From the NCBI GenBank assembly GCA_003248565.1, contig QFOV01000208.1, forward strand, positions 1 to 7,555: a DNA stretch of 7,555 nt, written 5' to 3'. The notes beneath the pieces were generated by a model that saw only the letters and a program-made list of their open reading frames with translations, did not search any database and was not told the DNA's origin. Positions within the stretch are counted from its first letter, which is position 1. Each line of letters starts with the position of its first letter. Below are positions 1-5,604 of this stretch, in pieces. The translations under genes were made by a program, and so were the position numbers. Origin of the DNA: Stenotrophomonas sp. Its GTDB lineage: Bacteria; Pseudomonadota; Gammaproteobacteria; Xanthomonadales; Xanthomonadaceae.

Positions 1-1
1 C

Positions 2-586
2 GGTGCCGTGCACAACACCGCCAAGGTCGCCGAAGGTGACAGCGTCGCGGTGTTCGGCCTGGGTGGTATCGGCCTGGCGGTGATCCAGGGCGCGCGCCAG
101 GCCAAGGCTGGCCGCATCATTGCCATCGACACCAACCCCTCCAAGTTCGAGCTGGCCAAGCAGTTTGGTGCCACCGATTGCGTCAACCCGAAGGACCACG
201 ACAAGCCGATCCAGCAGGTCATCGTGGAGATGACCGGTTGGGGCGTGGATCACAGCTTCGAGTGCATCGGCAACACCAACGTGATGCGTGCCGCGCTGGA
301 ATGCGCCCACCGTGGTTGGGGCCAGAGCGTGATCATCGGCGTGGCCGGTGCAGGGCAGGAGATTTCCACCCGCCCGTTCCAGCTGGTGACCGGCCGCAAG
401 TGGATGGGCACCGCATTTGGTGGTGTGAAGGGTCGCAGCCAGCTGCCGGGCATGGTCGAAGATGCGATGAAGGGCGACATCGAGCTCGCGCCGTTCGTGA
501 CCCATACGATGGAACTGGACAAGATCAACGAAGCCTTCGACCTGATGCACGAGGGCAAGTCGATCCGCTCGGTCATCCATTACTGA
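2..586 (+). CDS. frmA: S-(hydroxymethyl)glutathione dehydrogenase (class III alcohol dehydrogenase), 3' part
   Basis: Zinc- and NAD-dependent cytosolic enzyme that oxidises S-hydroxymethylglutathione, the spontaneous adduct of formaldehyde and glutathione, to S-formylglutathione. The reading frame is open at the left edge, and 194 residues plus TGA are visible; the family is about 370 residues, so roughly the first 175, with the catalytic zinc ligands, lie outside. The visible part begins GAVHNTAKV, which matches the segment just after the conserved zinc-ligand Cys of class III enzymes. The Rossmann dinucleotide-binding motif GLGGIG lies near residues 20-25 and is followed by an acidic residue in AIDTN, typical of NAD preference. 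GTAFGGVKGRSQLP near residues 138-151 is a class III signature. The protein ends in IRSVIHY. It is followed after 91 nt by fghA, the next pathway enzyme. An internal GTG at position 8 is not the true start, because the homology continues upstream of it. Family assignment is very secure. Confidence 0.96.
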   Translation, partial: GAVHNTAKVAEGDSVAVFGLGGIGLAVIQGARQAKAGRIIAIDTNPSKFELAKQFGATDCVNPKDHDKPIQQVIVEMTGWGVDHSFECIGNTNVMRAALECAHRGWGQSVIIGVAGAGQEISTRPFQLVTGRKWMGTAFGGVKGRSQLPGMVEDAMKGDIELAPFVTHTMELDKINEAFDLMHEGKSIRSVIHY

Positions 587-597
587 TCACAATACCT

Positions 598-623
598 GTG
601 GGAGCGGCGTAAGCCGCGAAGCT
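598..623 (+). repeat. REP element inside the frmA-fghA gap
   Basis: A GTGGGAGCGGC head is followed by GTAA, GCCGC and GAAGCT. The arms GCGGC (604-608) and GCCGC (613-617) form a 5-bp stem closed by a GTAA tetraloop. The same element recurs in both orientations near 3270-3540 and, with a slightly different loop, near 6480-6640. It resembles the REP sequences dispersed in Pseudomonas putida and Xanthomonadaceae. It lies 11 bp after the frmA stop, so it would be transcribed within the operon mRNA. The 20 bases after it (GTTCTATCA) also occur beside the 6611-6636 copy, which suggests the eroded remnant of a paired unit. Confidence 0.85.
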
Positions 624-677
624 GGCGTTCTATCAGTGGCAAACATCACGCAACTCAAGACCAAGGATTCAAAAACC

Positions 678-1505
678 ATGCAACGACTCGAACACCGCGC
701 CTGCTTCGGCGGCTGGCAGGACGTTTACCGGCACGAATCCAAGGTGTTGGGTTGCGAGATAACGGTAGGCGTCTACCTGCCGCCGCAGGCCGAGCACGGC
801 CCCTGCCCGGTGCTGTACTGGCTGAGCGGCCTGACCTGCACCGAGCAGAACTTCATCACCAAATCCGGCGCACAGCGCTATGCGGCCGAGCACGGCATCA
901 TCCTGGTGTCGCCGGATACCAGCCCACGTGGTGATGCAGTGGCCGATGCCGAGGGCTATGACCTGGGCAAGGGCGCGGGTTTCTACCTCAACGCGATCCG
1001 TGAGCCGTGGTCGCGGCATTACCGCATGTACGACTACATCGTCGATGAGCTGCCGGCCTGGGTGGAAGCTGACCCGGCCGCCAGCGATGTGCGCGCGATC
1101 AGCGGGCATTCGATGGGCGGCCACGGTGCCCTGACCATCGCCCTGAAGAACCCCGGGCGCTATCGCAGCGTGTCGGCGTTCTCGCCGATCGTGGCGCCCT
1201 CGCAGGTGCCATGGGGACAGAAGGCGTTTGCTGCCTATCTGGGTGAAGACCGCGAAGTGTGGAAAGCCTATGACGCGACCGAGCTGGTCGCGCATGCGCA
1301 GGAGAAGCTGCCGTTGCTGATTGATCAGGGCGGCGCCGATGAATTCCTGGAAAACCAGCTGCGTCCGCAGTTGTTGCAGGCCGCCTGCGAGGCTGCCGGG
1401 CATCCGCTGCAGCTGCGCATGCAGCCGGGGTATGACCATAGCTACTACTTCATCAGCAGCTTCATCGGCGATCACGTCGCGCATCACGCCAAGGCGATGC
1501 GCTGA
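678..1505 (+). CDS. fghA: S-formylglutathione hydrolase
   Basis: Cytosolic serine esterase of the alpha/beta-hydrolase fold (esterase D family) that splits S-formylglutathione into formate and glutathione, completing formaldehyde detoxification after FrmA. The product has 275 residues, the usual family length. Visible landmarks are FGGWQDVYRHES near residues 10-21, SGLTCTEQNFITKSG near 50-64 with the family-conserved Cys54, the nucleophile elbow GHSMGG with Ser145, the probable catalytic Asp221 in DQGGADEF, and the catalytic His254 in GYDHSYYF. The ATG at 678 was chosen because the homology begins at MQRLEHRACFGGWQ and AAGGA (663-667) lies 10 nt upstream. An in-frame GTG at 636 would add 14 unconserved residues. 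It is probably co-transcribed with frmA. The alternative name is frmB. Confidence 0.96.
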   Translation: MQRLEHRACFGGWQDVYRHESKVLGCEITVGVYLPPQAEHGPCPVLYWLSGLTCTEQNFITKSGAQRYAAEHGIILVSPDTSPRGDAVADAEGYDLGKGAGFYLNAIREPWSRHYRMYDYIVDELPAWVEADPAASDVRAISGHSMGGHGALTIALKNPGRYRSVSAFSPIVAPSQVPWGQKAFAAYLGEDREVWKAYDATELVAHAQEKLPLLIDQGGADEFLENQLRPQLLQAACEAAGHPLQLRMQPGYDHSYYFISSFIGDHVAHHAKAMR

Positions 1506-1515
1506 GCGTTGTTTT

Positions 1516-1583
1516 GTAGAGCCGAGCCATGCTCGGCTGGGGCTCTACCGGTAACGCCCCTGCCGAGCATGGCTCGGCTCTAC
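1516..1583. repeat. Inverted pair of GTAG-headed SMAG palindromic repeats
   Basis: A forward copy (1516-1538) starts GTAG and contains the near-perfect dyad AGCCGAGC / GCTCGGCT around CAT. A reverse copy (1561-1583) ends in CTAC and carries the same dyad. The two face each other across a 22-bp spacer and could fold into one long stem when transcribed. This is the SMAG class (Stenotrophomonas GTAG), normally mobilised by RAYT-type transposases; no such gene is visible here. The pair starts 11 bp after the fghA stop and may act as an mRNA end or stabiliser, which is inference. Confidence 0.9.
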
Positions 1584-1594
1584 GCTCTGCTCCC

Positions 1595-1670
1595 TCCCTT
1601 TCGCGTAGCGAAGGGGAGGGTTGGGGAGGGGCTCCCTTTCGCGTAGCGAAGGGGAGGGCTGGGGAGGGGT
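1595..1670 (+). repeat. Two tandem 38-bp repeats with a TTCGC-GTA-GCGAA palindrome
   Basis: The unit runs from TCCCTTTCGCGTAGCGAAGG through GGAGGG, TTGGGGAGGGG and one further base, at 1595-1632, and is repeated at 1633-1670. The copies differ at only two positions (T/C at the base after GGGGAGGG, and the last base). Each unit contains a hairpin CCC-TTCGC-GTA-GCGAA-GGG followed by a purine-rich, G-run tail. Similar palindromes are scattered through Xanthomonas and Stenotrophomonas intergenic DNA (established from general knowledge of these genomes). No coding potential is apparent. Confidence 0.8.
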
Positions 1671-1693
1671 TGGTTTTTTGCTGGCAAGGCCCC

Positions 1694-1716
1694 TGCCGAG
1701 CATGGCTCGGCACTAC
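1694..1716 (-). repeat. Third SMAG repeat, reverse orientation
   Basis: The reverse complement begins GTAGTGCCGAGCCATGCTCG, a SMAG-type palindrome with T in place of A after the GTAG head and a compensating change at the other end. It closes the non-coding block between fghA and the diguanylate cyclase gene. The remaining 108 bp to the next start codon (1717-1824) show no convincing promoter or other structure. Confidence 0.88.
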
Positions 1717-1824
1717 AGGTGGGCGAGCAGCTTGGTCGCCGATGTCGTGGCGGGGTGTGGGTCACGTTGTCGTAGCGGCCGTCGCGTTATCGTGCGGGCA
1801 TAGCGCCTGTCCGATGGGGAATGC

Positions 1825-3243
1825 ATGCCGGTAGTGCTGATCCTGCTGTTCATCGTCTGCCATGCTCTGGTCCTCGCCATCGGCTCGGGTCCCGCTGGCA
1901 TTGGTTCCTTCATCTTCCTGGTCGCGGCGCCGCTGCTTGCTGCCTGTTGCTGCGTGTGGCGTGCCAGGCGCGACCGGGCGGCATTGGGTTGGTACGCGAT
2001 CGCGCTGGCGATGCTGCTGTGGTCTGGCGGCATGGCGCTGAACCTGGTCGATGCGCTGGGAGCGGGCCGGGCCGACGTCACGCCGCGCGCCAGCCTGCTG
2101 TTGTATGTGCTTTACGCCGTGCCGCTGGTATTCATCCTTGCCCGCGCGCGCCGCGAGCGCGCCAGCATCAGCCTGATCGATGCGGCGATGGCGGCATTGT
2201 TGGGCGTGTTGTTCTTCGTACACACCAGTTTTTTTGCCGACCGCATCGATGTTGACGAGCAGGCAATGGGCAACATGCGCTACATGTTCGATGTCCAGAA
2301 CCTGTGCATTGCCAGCTTCGCAACCGTGCGCTGGCTGGCCGGCGATGTACCGGAGTGGCGCAGCTTCTTTCGTGCGCTGGCGCTGTATGCCCTGGCGTAC
2401 CTGCTGACAGCCGGTTACATCAACCACTTCACCTCGCAAGATTCCTTCGGCGCGTACACCGATCTATTGATCGACCTGCCCTTCCTGCTGCTGGTGTGGC
2501 TGGCCGTGCGTCGCGCATCGGTGCCGGTGCTGGTGCCGAACCCGCGCCTGGCGCGGATGGTGCAGGCGGGTGGGCCGATGATCCTGCCTTTGTTGCTGTT
2601 GGTTGTGGGTACCCTGGTCGTGGACCATGCGCGGACCCTGGCTGTGGCCGGCTTCGTGGTCGCCACCATTGGCTTCAGCCTGCGCAGCACGCTGCTGCAG
2701 ATGGGCCTGTTGGAACGACAGGCAGCGTTGGATCAGTTGGCAAGGCAGGATGGCCTGACCGGCGTGGCCAACCGTCGTCAGTTCGATGCTGTCCTGCAGA
2801 CCGAGGCCAGCCGCGTACATCGCAGTGGCGCCGGCCTGGGGCTGTTGCTGGTCGATATCGACCACTTCAAGGCCTTCAATGATGCCCACGGGCACCCGGC
2901 CGGTGATCGTTGCCTGCAGGCGGTTGCAGCACAGCTGCAGGCGAACGTCCGGCGTGCGGGCGATTGTCTGGCGCGTTATGGCGGCGAAGAGTTCGCGGTC
3001 ATCGTGCCTGACTGCGCGCGGGAAGATGCGATCGCCCTCGCCGAGAAGTTGCGGCTGGCCATTGAATCGCTCGCCTTGCCGGAAGCAGCGGTCAGCATCA
3101 GTGTGGGTGTGGCTTTCCTGCAGCCTTCTGCCAAGGCACCGACAGTGCAGCTGCTGGAGGATGCTGATAGCGCCTTGTATGCGGCCAAGCGCGCGGGCAG
3201 GAACCGGGTATCGGTACGCGATGGTGCGGTGGCGTGGTTTTGA
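1825..3243 (+). CDS. Membrane-bound diguanylate cyclase (GGDEF domain)
   Basis: Integral inner-membrane protein of 472 residues predicted to make the second messenger cyclic di-GMP from two GTP. The N-terminal 290 residues are mostly hydrophobic, with about eight to nine likely membrane segments (near 3-20, 25-44, 56-76, 90-106, 116-134, 181-198, 213-228, 251-266 and 270-286); this sensor region is not a family I can name. The GGDEF domain fills about 300-465. It shows DGLTGVANRR (309-318), the metal-binding VDIDHFK (343-349), the active-site GGEEF (386-390), and an RxxD inhibitory site (Arg377, Asp380) five residues upstream, so product feedback inhibition is expected. SVGVA (426-430) and DADSALYAAKRAGRNR (446-461) close the domain. 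No EAL domain is present. The ATG at 1825 is the first start after an in-frame TAG at 1801 and has GGGGA 4 nt upstream. The signal sensed is unknown. Confidence 0.94.
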   Translation: MPVVLILLFIVCHALVLAIGSGPAGIGSFIFLVAAPLLAACCCVWRARRDRAALGWYAIALAMLLWSGGMALNLVDALGAGRADVTPRASLLLYVLYAVPLVFILARARRERASISLIDAAMAALLGVLFFVHTSFFADRIDVDEQAMGNMRYMFDVQNLCIASFATVRWLAGDVPEWRSFFRALALYALAYLLTAGYINHFTSQDSFGAYTDLLIDLPFLLLVWLAVRRASVPVLVPNPRLARMVQAGGPMILPLLLLVVGTLVVDHARTLAVAGFVVATIGFSLRSTLLQMGLLERQAALDQLARQDGLTGVANRRQFDAVLQTEASRVHRSGAGLGLLLVDIDHFKAFNDAHGHPAGDRCLQAVAAQLQANVRRAGDCLARYGGEEFAVIVPDCAREDAIALAEKLRLAIESLALPEAAVSISVGVAFLQPSAKAPTVQLLEDADSALYAAKRAGRNRVSVRDGAVAWF

Positions 3244-3270
3244 TGATCGTTCGATGCGGGATCCAGCCTT

Positions 3271-3296
3271 GTAGGAGCGGGGTAAGCCGCGAAGCT
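3271..3296 (+). repeat. REP element, GTAG-headed
   Basis: GTAGGAGCGG-GGTAA-GCCGCGAAGCT, the same element as at 598-623 but with one stem mismatch (GCGGG against GCCGC). It is the first member of the cluster in the gap between the convergent diguanylate cyclase and Dph6-like genes, 27 bp past the former's stop. Confidence 0.85.
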
Positions 3297-3308
3297 GTGA
3301 TCCTGAAG

Positions 3309-3384
3309 GTGGGAGCGACGTATGCGATTGCACGAGGCGCTGTTGTTCTTTCTATCGTGGCTTCGCTGCTTACGCCGCTCCCAC
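3309..3384. repeat. REP unit with truncated forward head and full reverse element
   Basis: A forward head GTGGGAGCGACGTA (about 3309-3322) breaks off after the loop and runs straight into a linker TGCGATTGCACGAGGCGCTG and onward. The linker is followed by a reverse REP (3359-3384) ending GCCGCTCCCAC. The linker plus reverse arm is about 85 percent identical to 3458-3506, offset by 135 bp, so the unit and the following one are diverged duplicates. The forward arm seems to have lost its right half by deletion. Confidence 0.75.
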
Positions 3385-3404
3385 AAAAAGCGCAGCCCCG
3401 CCTT

Positions 3405-3538
3405 GTGGGAGGGGCGTAAGCCGCGAAGCTGCCTGAGCTGACATTGCGAGCAGTGCTGCAATTGCATGAAGCGCTGTTGTTCTTGCTGTTGTGGCTTCGC
3501 GGCTTATGGCCCGAGGCCACCCGGCGCCGCTCCTACAA
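3405..3538. repeat. REP pair with conserved linker and an interrupted reverse arm
   Basis: A forward REP (3405-3430, GTGGGAGG-GGCGTAA-GCCGCGAAGCT) is followed by a roughly 60-bp linker and a reverse REP (3493-3538). The reverse arm is split: GGCTTCGCGGCTTA (3493-3506) and CGCCGCTCCTACAA (3525-3538) are separated by 18 extra bases that themselves contain the dyad TGGCC-CGA-GGCCA. The right end overlaps the stop codon of the minus-strand Dph6-like gene at 3533-3535. Confidence 0.8.
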
Positions 3539-4213
3539 CTGCAAGGTGAAGTCCGTGTAGGCGTAGCGGTTCCCGCGTAGCACGGTGTCGCCTTGTTCAA
3601 GCTTCAACGGAGCGCGGAACATCGGCCCTGCGCTTGCACAGGTGTGGAATTCGCCGTTCTCGCCGCAGGCGTCGATGCCTGCTGGCAATTCGTCCAGAAA
3701 GGTTTGATCAAATACTCGGCCCGCAAAACCGGCATCCAGCCGCTCGCTGTCCACACAGCACAGCTGTGCATGCAGGCCGTTCGCAATCATCTGCCGAGCC
3801 AGCGCGGTGGTGTCGTGGCCAAACAGCGGGAACAGGGTCTGCCAGCCCAGGGGCGCATACTGCTGTTCGCGCCATCGCCGGATGTCCTCAAGCAGCAGGT
3901 CACCAAAGGCGATGCTCGCAAGGCCCGGCCAGCGCTGCTGGGCTTCGCGCAGCGCCGCTGTCATGCGCTGCAGATACACGGCATTGTCGCAGACCTGCGG
4001 TATCCAGGCTTCCAGCAGCGGCAGCCCGGCGGCGTCTGCCTGGGCCAGCAATACCTGACGGCGTACGCCCTGCATCGAGGAGCGGTCATAGGCTTCGGTC
4101 AGCGTGCTCAGCAGCGCGACAACCTCGACGTCATCGCGTTGCTGGAGTTCGTGCAGTGCCCATGCGGCGTCTTTGCCGCCGCTCCAGGACAGCAGTACCT
4201 GCGTTCTCACCAC
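3533..4213 (-). CDS. Dph6-like PP-loop ATPase (ATP_bind_4 family)
   Basis: Probably cytosolic protein of 226 residues of the adenine-nucleotide alpha-hydrolase (PP-loop) superfamily, related to the diphthine-ammonia ligase Dph6 of eukaryotes and archaea. The PP-loop LLSWSGGKD (7-15) should bind the ATP phosphates, with Ala where many members have Ser after the Asp. MQGVRRQVLLAQADAAGLPL (47-66), AFGDLLLEDIRRWREQ (102-117) and GENGEFHT (184-191, the conserved EFHT motif near the C terminus) are typical of this family. Bacteria lack diphthamide, so the substrate here is unknown; an amide- or adenylate-forming ligase role is inferred from the fold. Translation most likely starts at the first of two adjacent GTG codons (4213-4211), which directly follows the TGA of the upstream gene with no separate Shine-Dalgarno, implying translational coupling. 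The stop TAG overlaps a REP element. Confidence 0.88.
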   Translation of the reverse strand: MVRTQVLLSWSGGKDAAWALHELQQRDDVEVVALLSTLTEAYDRSSMQGVRRQVLLAQADAAGLPLLEAWIPQVCDNAVYLQRMTAALREAQQRWPGLASIAFGDLLLEDIRRWREQQYAPLGWQTLFPLFGHDTTALARQMIANGLHAQLCCVDSERLDAGFAGRVFDQTFLDELPAGIDACGENGEFHTCASAGPMFRAPLKLEQGDTVLRGNRYAYTDFTLQL

Positions 4214-4552
4214 TCAACGCACATCGCGCAGTTCCCAATGGCTGCCGGCCAGCATGCGCAGGCGCTGTTTGAACAGGTCGCCGGGCAGGCTGGTGTTGGC
4301 GACCAGGTCGATGCGCAGGTCGGACTGCTTGCCGGTAACCGTGGCGTTTGGATCAACCGCGCCCAAACCGGGGTCCACGTCATCGGGTTCGTCCTGGGTG
4401 GCCTTCCAGCGCTCGAACAGCTCCGGTGTGCGCAGTGCAGCCTGCAATTGCTCGGCAAAGGCGTCTGCGCCGCTGGCGGTGAATGACAGGCGCGGATCGT
4501 TGCCGCGGGCCTTGGCCGGATCGGGCAGCGAGATGGAATAGAGCACGGACAT
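4214..4552 (-). CDS. Hypothetical protein, 112 aa, coupled to the Dph6-like gene
   Basis: Small soluble protein I do not recognise. It has no Cys, no signal peptide and no membrane segment. Composition suggests an N-terminal strand-rich part (MSVLYSISLP), a helix around AFAEQLQAALRTPELFERW (31-49), an acidic linker DEPDDVD (54-60) and a second mixed segment (DLRIDLVANTS, then a helix-like FKQRLRMLAG). It is a real gene rather than a shadow because it has the strongest ribosome binding site in the window (AAGGAGGT, 4 nt before ATG), and its TGA abuts the GTG of the Dph6-like gene. Function is unknown; the tight coupling suggests a partner or co-regulated role, which is inference. Confidence 0.8.
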   Translation of the reverse strand: MSVLYSISLPDPAKARGNDPRLSFTASGADAFAEQLQAALRTPELFERWKATQDEPDDVDPGLGAVDPNATVTGKQSDLRIDLVANTSLPGDLFKQRLRMLAGSHWELRDVR

Positions 4553-4556
4553 GGGG

Positions 4557-4564
4557 ACCTCCTT
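4557..4564 (-). promoter_or_regulatory. Perfect Shine-Dalgarno of the 112-aa gene
   Basis: On the minus strand AAGGAGGT lies four bases before the ATG at 4552-4550. It complements eight bases of the 16S rRNA 3' end and fixes the start of this small gene. The downstream Dph6-like gene has no such site, so ribosomes loaded here probably serve both. Confidence 0.9.
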
Positions 4565-4570
4565 GGTAGA

Positions 4571-4591
4571 GCGTCAGACTAGCGCGTCAGA
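4571..4591. repeat. 8-bp direct repeat upstream of the 112-aa gene
   Basis: GCGTCAGA occurs at 4571-4578 and again at 4584-4591, separated by CTAGC, giving a 13-bp period. It lies in the 71-bp gap between the degV-like stop and the 112-aa gene, just upstream of the ribosome binding site. It may be a regulator site for an internal promoter; no clear -35/-10 pair was found, so this is only a candidate. Confidence 0.35.
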
Positions 4592-4623
4592 TGTAGTGAT
4601 TCTGTCCAGATGATGTCGGTTGC

Positions 4624-5568
4624 TCAGCTGCCGAAGGTATGCGGTTCATCGGCAAAGCCAATGGTCACTGCGCCCTTGCCCACGTTGACCATGCCGGTCA
4701 GGCTCATCACCGCTTCCAGCAGCGTTACGCCGTGCTTGTCACAGGTGTCGCGCAGCTGTTGGTAGCCGGGCAGGGCGCGCAACTCGTCCAGCGGGCCGCC
4801 GTAGCTGACGCAGACCACCGGGGTCATCAGGCCGTGCAGCACGCGTTTGCCGACAAAGTCGAACAAGGCCTGCACCGCGTTGTCGAAGCCCTTGATCTTG
4901 GCAACTGGCTCGGTATTGCCGCGGTAGCCGTGCAGCACGGGTTTGATGTCCAGCGCGCTGCCCAGGGCGACGCTGAGCAGGCCGACGCTGCGGTCGCCCT
5001 TGTGGCGGGCACGGGCGCGCAGGTAGTAGAGGTCGCGGGTGACCATGTAGCCGTGCACGTTGCTGGCTACCAGCTCCAGCCGTTCGCGCATCTGCGGGAC
5101 GGTGGCACCGCTGTCGCGCAGGCGCACCGCTTCCACCGCGCTCACCGCCTGTGCGGCAAACAGATTCTGGGTGTCGATGACGCGCAGGCTGAACGGCGAA
5201 TTGTGGCCGGCCGCCTGGCGGATGGGCTTGTACTCGTTGAGGATGCTGTAGCCGGCCTGCACCGCGTTGTCATGGATGGGGCTGCGGGTGCGGGTGATGG
5301 TCATGCAGAACACCTGGTCGAAATCGGTAACCAGGCGGCTCAGGAACAGGTCGCGGATCTGCTCGGCGCTATAGGGGATGGTTTCCGCTTCGGCGCTGCG
5401 CTCGCTCAGCGGGCCCTGCAGGAAGGCCAGGGTGGACTCCTCGTCGCGGTGGTCGGGGAGCACCGTGTCGCCGATCCGTACGCTGATGGGGAGCAGCACG
5501 ATGTTGTTCTGTTGCAGATAGCCCTTGGGCAGGTCGCAGGCCGAGTCGACCACTATTCCTATGCGCAT
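4624..5568 (-). CDS. DegV family protein, divergent
   Basis: Probably cytosolic protein of 314 residues of the DegV family, whose well-studied members (FakB of Gram-positive bacteria) bind a fatty acid and present it to a kinase. The N terminus IGIVVDSACDLP (3-14) is the family's opening motif. SALDIKPVLHGYRGNTEPVAKIKG (204-227) matches the conserved 'IKP-ilel-dG-i-p--k-rg' region, and VSYGG (254-258) and SLTGMVNVGKGAVTIGF (289-305) lie where the C-terminal domain motifs sit. Two ligand-contact motifs look altered: the usual SS-lSGTy loop reads ITRTRSPIHDNA (91-102), and the usual G-H-T-GPG reads NVGKG. It is also somewhat longer than the typical 280 residues. The start ATG (5568-5566) is the only plausible one; a run of seven Gs followed by T, 7 nt upstream, may serve as a weak ribosome site. 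Ligand and partner are unknown. It is the first gene of a same-strand set with the 112-aa and Dph6-like genes, with a 71-bp gap to the former. Confidence 0.87.
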   Translation of the reverse strand: MRIGIVVDSACDLPKGYLQQNNIVLLPISVRIGDTVLPDHRDEESTLAFLQGPLSERSAEAETIPYSAEQIRDLFLSRLVTDFDQVFCMTITRTRSPIHDNAVQAGYSILNEYKPIRQAAGHNSPFSLRVIDTQNLFAAQAVSAVEAVRLRDSGATVPQMRERLELVASNVHGYMVTRDLYYLRARARHKGDRSVGLLSVALGSALDIKPVLHGYRGNTEPVAKIKGFDNAVQALFDFVGKRVLHGLMTPVVCVSYGGPLDELRALPGYQQLRDTCDKHGVTLLEAVMSLTGMVNVGKGAVTIGFADEPHTFGS

Positions 5569-5604
5569 GCTTTGTACCCCCCCAAGGGTCGTAACAGTCC
5601 CGAA

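Noticed and set aside
636..677. Upstream GTG start for fghA
   Set aside because: It adds 14 residues absent from the family and has no ribosome site, whereas the ATG at 678 has AAGGA upstream and matches the family N terminus.
669..1487. Minus-strand frame of 272 codons opposite fghA
   Set aside because: Antisense shadow; the plus strand encodes an unmistakable S-formylglutathione hydrolase.
1516..1583. SMAG inverted pair as an IS-element terminal inverted repeat
   Set aside because: Only 22 bp lie between the copies, with no transposase and no target-site duplication seen; it fits the non-autonomous REP-type family.
1767..1793. TTGTCG...TATCGT as a promoter for the diguanylate cyclase gene
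   Set aside because: The spacing between the two boxes is only about 15 bp, and both are weak matches; not better than chance in this sequence.
2464..3333. Minus-strand frame of 289 codons opposite the diguanylate cyclase
   Set aside because: Rich in Gln, Arg and His with no domain; shadow of the GGDEF gene running into a REP.
3271..3538. CRISPR-like array of regularly spaced palindromes
   Set aside because: The repeats alternate in orientation, the linker is itself repeated and spacing is irregular, so this is a REP cluster and not a CRISPR array.
3593..4486. Plus-strand frame of 297 codons opposite the Dph6-like and 112-aa genes
   Set aside because: Antisense shadow spanning two real genes; no recognisable domain and no ribosome site.
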